From: Pelodera strongyloides
Lineage: Eukaryota > Nematoda > Chromadorea > Rhabditida > Rhabditidae
Direction: 5' to 3'
Assembly (NCBI GenBank): GCA_036852015.1
Contig: JAANDG010000529.1
Location: 1 to 64,000 of the forward strand
DNA length: 64,000 nucleotides
Both the position numbers and the translations under genes were made by a program. The notes beneath the pieces were generated by a model. The model worked only from the letters and a program-made list of their open reading frames with translations, had not been told where the DNA came from and did no database searches. This document shows, piece after piece, positions 62,301 to 64,000 of this stretch. The first letter of the stretch is position 1, and the number at the start of each line of letters is the position of its first letter.

Positions 62301-64000
62301 TCACCATTTCCCAAGTTCAACAAAGCAAAGACCACAATTTAATTGCGCGTCAGTGCAGTGCAGAAACCAGAGAAACCAGGATTTCCAATAAAACCTTACA
62401 AGTATATGACTGACCTGGAAGATAGCCAATGGGATTGCGCGCTCCGTAACAGGTGCACCGTGAGGAAATTTGGAGATGATAAATTGACAGGCAAGACCCG
62501 CATCCTTCACCATATCTGCACCGAGGAACTCGGCCAATCGTTTCGCAGTCGAAATGGAAGTCGATTTCTGACCACCGTAGTCCTCCAACTTTCCTAAAAT
62601 GTCACTTAGCCACGTTACAACACAACACCAGTTTACCACCACACCGAACTTTACGAATCGGACATGAAAACGTAATATACAGTGAAACGCACAGTGAAAA
62701 CAACACGGCAAATGTCTACATAAGTCCACTGAAAGTATTCAATGTAAAGTCATCAATCAAAATAGACAATTCTCAACTTACGGCTCATCGATCGGTTTTC
62801 AGCAATAAGGTCGAAGAGTTGGTGTTCTTCGAGGTCTTCTCCTGCACATAATGTTCATTTACAATTTACTAAGGGCACTATTAACGTATTAACCAACTTA
62901 ATTATTACTTCAAAACGAACGGAATTAGGATGAAAGAAAAACTGGTGAAAACAAAATAACAAACCTTTTGTGAACAAAATATCCAACCATTTGTCCGCAT
63001 CCTTAGCCACGCTTTCGTACAGCTAGAAAACAAACTTATAAGAAGTTACGACATTTGAACATCCATACATGCTCACACATAGCCTATCAACGGCTGACTG
63101 CAAAAGCTGCACATTAACATGGACAATAAATGAAAATTTACATCATTAAAGGGAAATCTACTCACCGACTGAAGATCGTGTCCGTTGAGAAACGAGCGAA
63201 AAACGCCGTCCTGCAATGGAAAGGAATTAATGTAATCAAAGTAGTAAACACAGCTGGGAGTTCGGAAGCTCCTGCACATGAGATATCACTTAAGTAAACG
63301 AGGAAATGAAATACATTAAGCTCACTTGGAAATACTTGATAATGTTCAGTTCTCCACGTCTCTTCAATTCAAATCCTTTCAGCTCGGCCATTGAGCCATC
63401 GAAATTGAACACCGCGTACCTGAAAATGCATTCTAATAATACAACGATATTTTGGAAATTTGGATATACTCCTAGCTTTGGAAACCTTCCCAGTGATGCC
63501 CACGGATTTTGATTTAACCAATTTGAACGAATGTGTCTTTCTTCGAACCAAAATTTCTTACTTCGATCAACAGAAATGAGGAAAACAAACGATATTCACC
63601 AATAAAAGTCTAATGTTTCAGAGCATCACTATAAGAAAATCAGATTCGTACGAGTCAATTATCAATTAAAATACAAGCAAAAATGCGAAACCAAAAACAT
63701 GATACCCACCTTTTCTTCAGCTTCTTGCCCTCTTCTTTACTGGCTGGCAGTAACATGCACAGATATGGCCCGTCAACCTAGGAACAACACATCTTGGTAA
63801 AATACAAGATAACTTAAACTTAAGATTAAAACCGTATAAATGTATGTAAACTATCGTTGACGTTCAACACCAACGCGTTTTTGATGAAGACAACATACAT
63901 GGTTCAACATAGCATTTACCTCTTTACCGACACGCAGTTTCAATATATCCCGCGGCCCCGTTCAGAGGAATAACAGTACTTATTGGCATACCCACCTCAA
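53311..64000 (-). CDS. POLE: DNA polymerase epsilon catalytic subunit, C-terminal part
   Basis: About 37 exons in phase encode roughly 1270 residues; the 5' part (exonuclease and most polymerase motifs) lies beyond the right edge. The enzyme is the leading-strand replicative polymerase in the nucleus. The window begins in the palm: [39 protein letters not shown]. Then the thumb: [68 protein letters not shown]. The inactive C-terminal polymerase-like half follows ([72 protein letters not shown]). It ends in Cys-rich modules and stops at 53311-53313. Larger exons include 62415-62593, 59353-59526, 57677-57816, 55874-56031 and 55634-55777. One exon is only 21 nt (57866-57886). The join between exons 55094-55208 and 54875-55002 is the least certain. 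No disabling change was seen. Confidence 0.96.
53572..54213 (-). other. C-terminal Cys modules of polymerase epsilon
   Basis: Exons 54120-54213, 53893-53994 and 53572-53661 encode two four-Cys modules: CESC...LC...W-V-CPGC, then HVCEKCK...YCSC. In the family this region binds the smaller polymerase epsilon subunits and is needed for replication initiation. All eight cysteines are present. Confidence 0.93.
57866..57886 (-). other. 21-nt exon of POLE
   Basis: An exon of seven codons (NYVNYDL) with acceptor TTTTATAG and donor GTAAAG, phase 0 on both sides. It joins STLY to [10 protein letters not shown]. Because its length is a multiple of three, skipping it would not shift the frame. Confidence 0.75.
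59118..59303. mobile_element. TTAA-flanked inverted-repeat element (MITE)
   Basis: The ends are exact inverses of AGCGAAATACCGGCCGGTTT and a few more bases (about 28 in all). TTAA lies immediately outside both ends (59114-59117 and 59304-59307). The element is 186 bp, non-coding, and inserted in an intron of POLE. TTAA flanks fit piggyBac-type insertion, but its end sequence differs from the element at 10001-10390, so it is another family. Confidence 0.88.

Noticed and set aside
63913..63952. An exon coding [11 protein letters not shown] just before the first full POLE exon
   Set aside because: The frame has a TGA directly upstream and no acceptor AG. The edge exon ending FE at 63996 joins to VDGPYL as in other polymerase epsilon proteins.

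Overview
The window is nuclear DNA of an invertebrate animal. It holds five split protein genes with many short GT-AG exons, two tRNA genes, several inverted-repeat elements and a short satellite. A nematode or other ecdysozoan is my best guess, not a proof. Support: AT-rich DNA, TTTTCAG-type 3' splice sites, and two genes in which such a site lies 2 or 4 bases before the ATG, as expected for spliced-leader addition. Every exon chain below was built by hand from splice signals, reading phase and protein similarity; no transcript was available.

Left part (1-11837, + strand): the 3' part of a gene for a single-pass membrane protein with a Pro/Tyr-rich cytoplasmic tail. Its 5' end lies left of the window. 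Its two big introns hold a 4 x 233 bp tandem repeat, a GCATGC-rich palindromic patch and three inverted-repeat elements. It converges on the next gene.

Centre (13884-31818, - strand): one very large gene of 32 exons that join without a phase break into a secreted protein of about 3468 residues. I do not recognise its family. It has a signal peptide, YNFGP and EYRQGTFP repeats, a 5.2-kb exon with about 26 C-x4-C pairs, and a Cys-rich tail with furin-like sites. tRNA-Ile(AAU) and tRNA-Val(AAC) sit in its introns. This is the most novel object here.

Right part, all on the - strand: a 9-exon ADP/ATP carrier (38143-40926) with altered family motifs; an Axin gene (43045-49186, 5' end unresolved) with RGS, GSK3-binding, beta-catenin-binding and DIX regions; and the C-terminal part of the DNA polymerase epsilon catalytic subunit (53311-64000), which continues off the right edge. 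These three are conserved housekeeping or signalling genes. Spacing of 2-6 kb gives no sign of an operon, and nothing indicates that the five genes act in one pathway.
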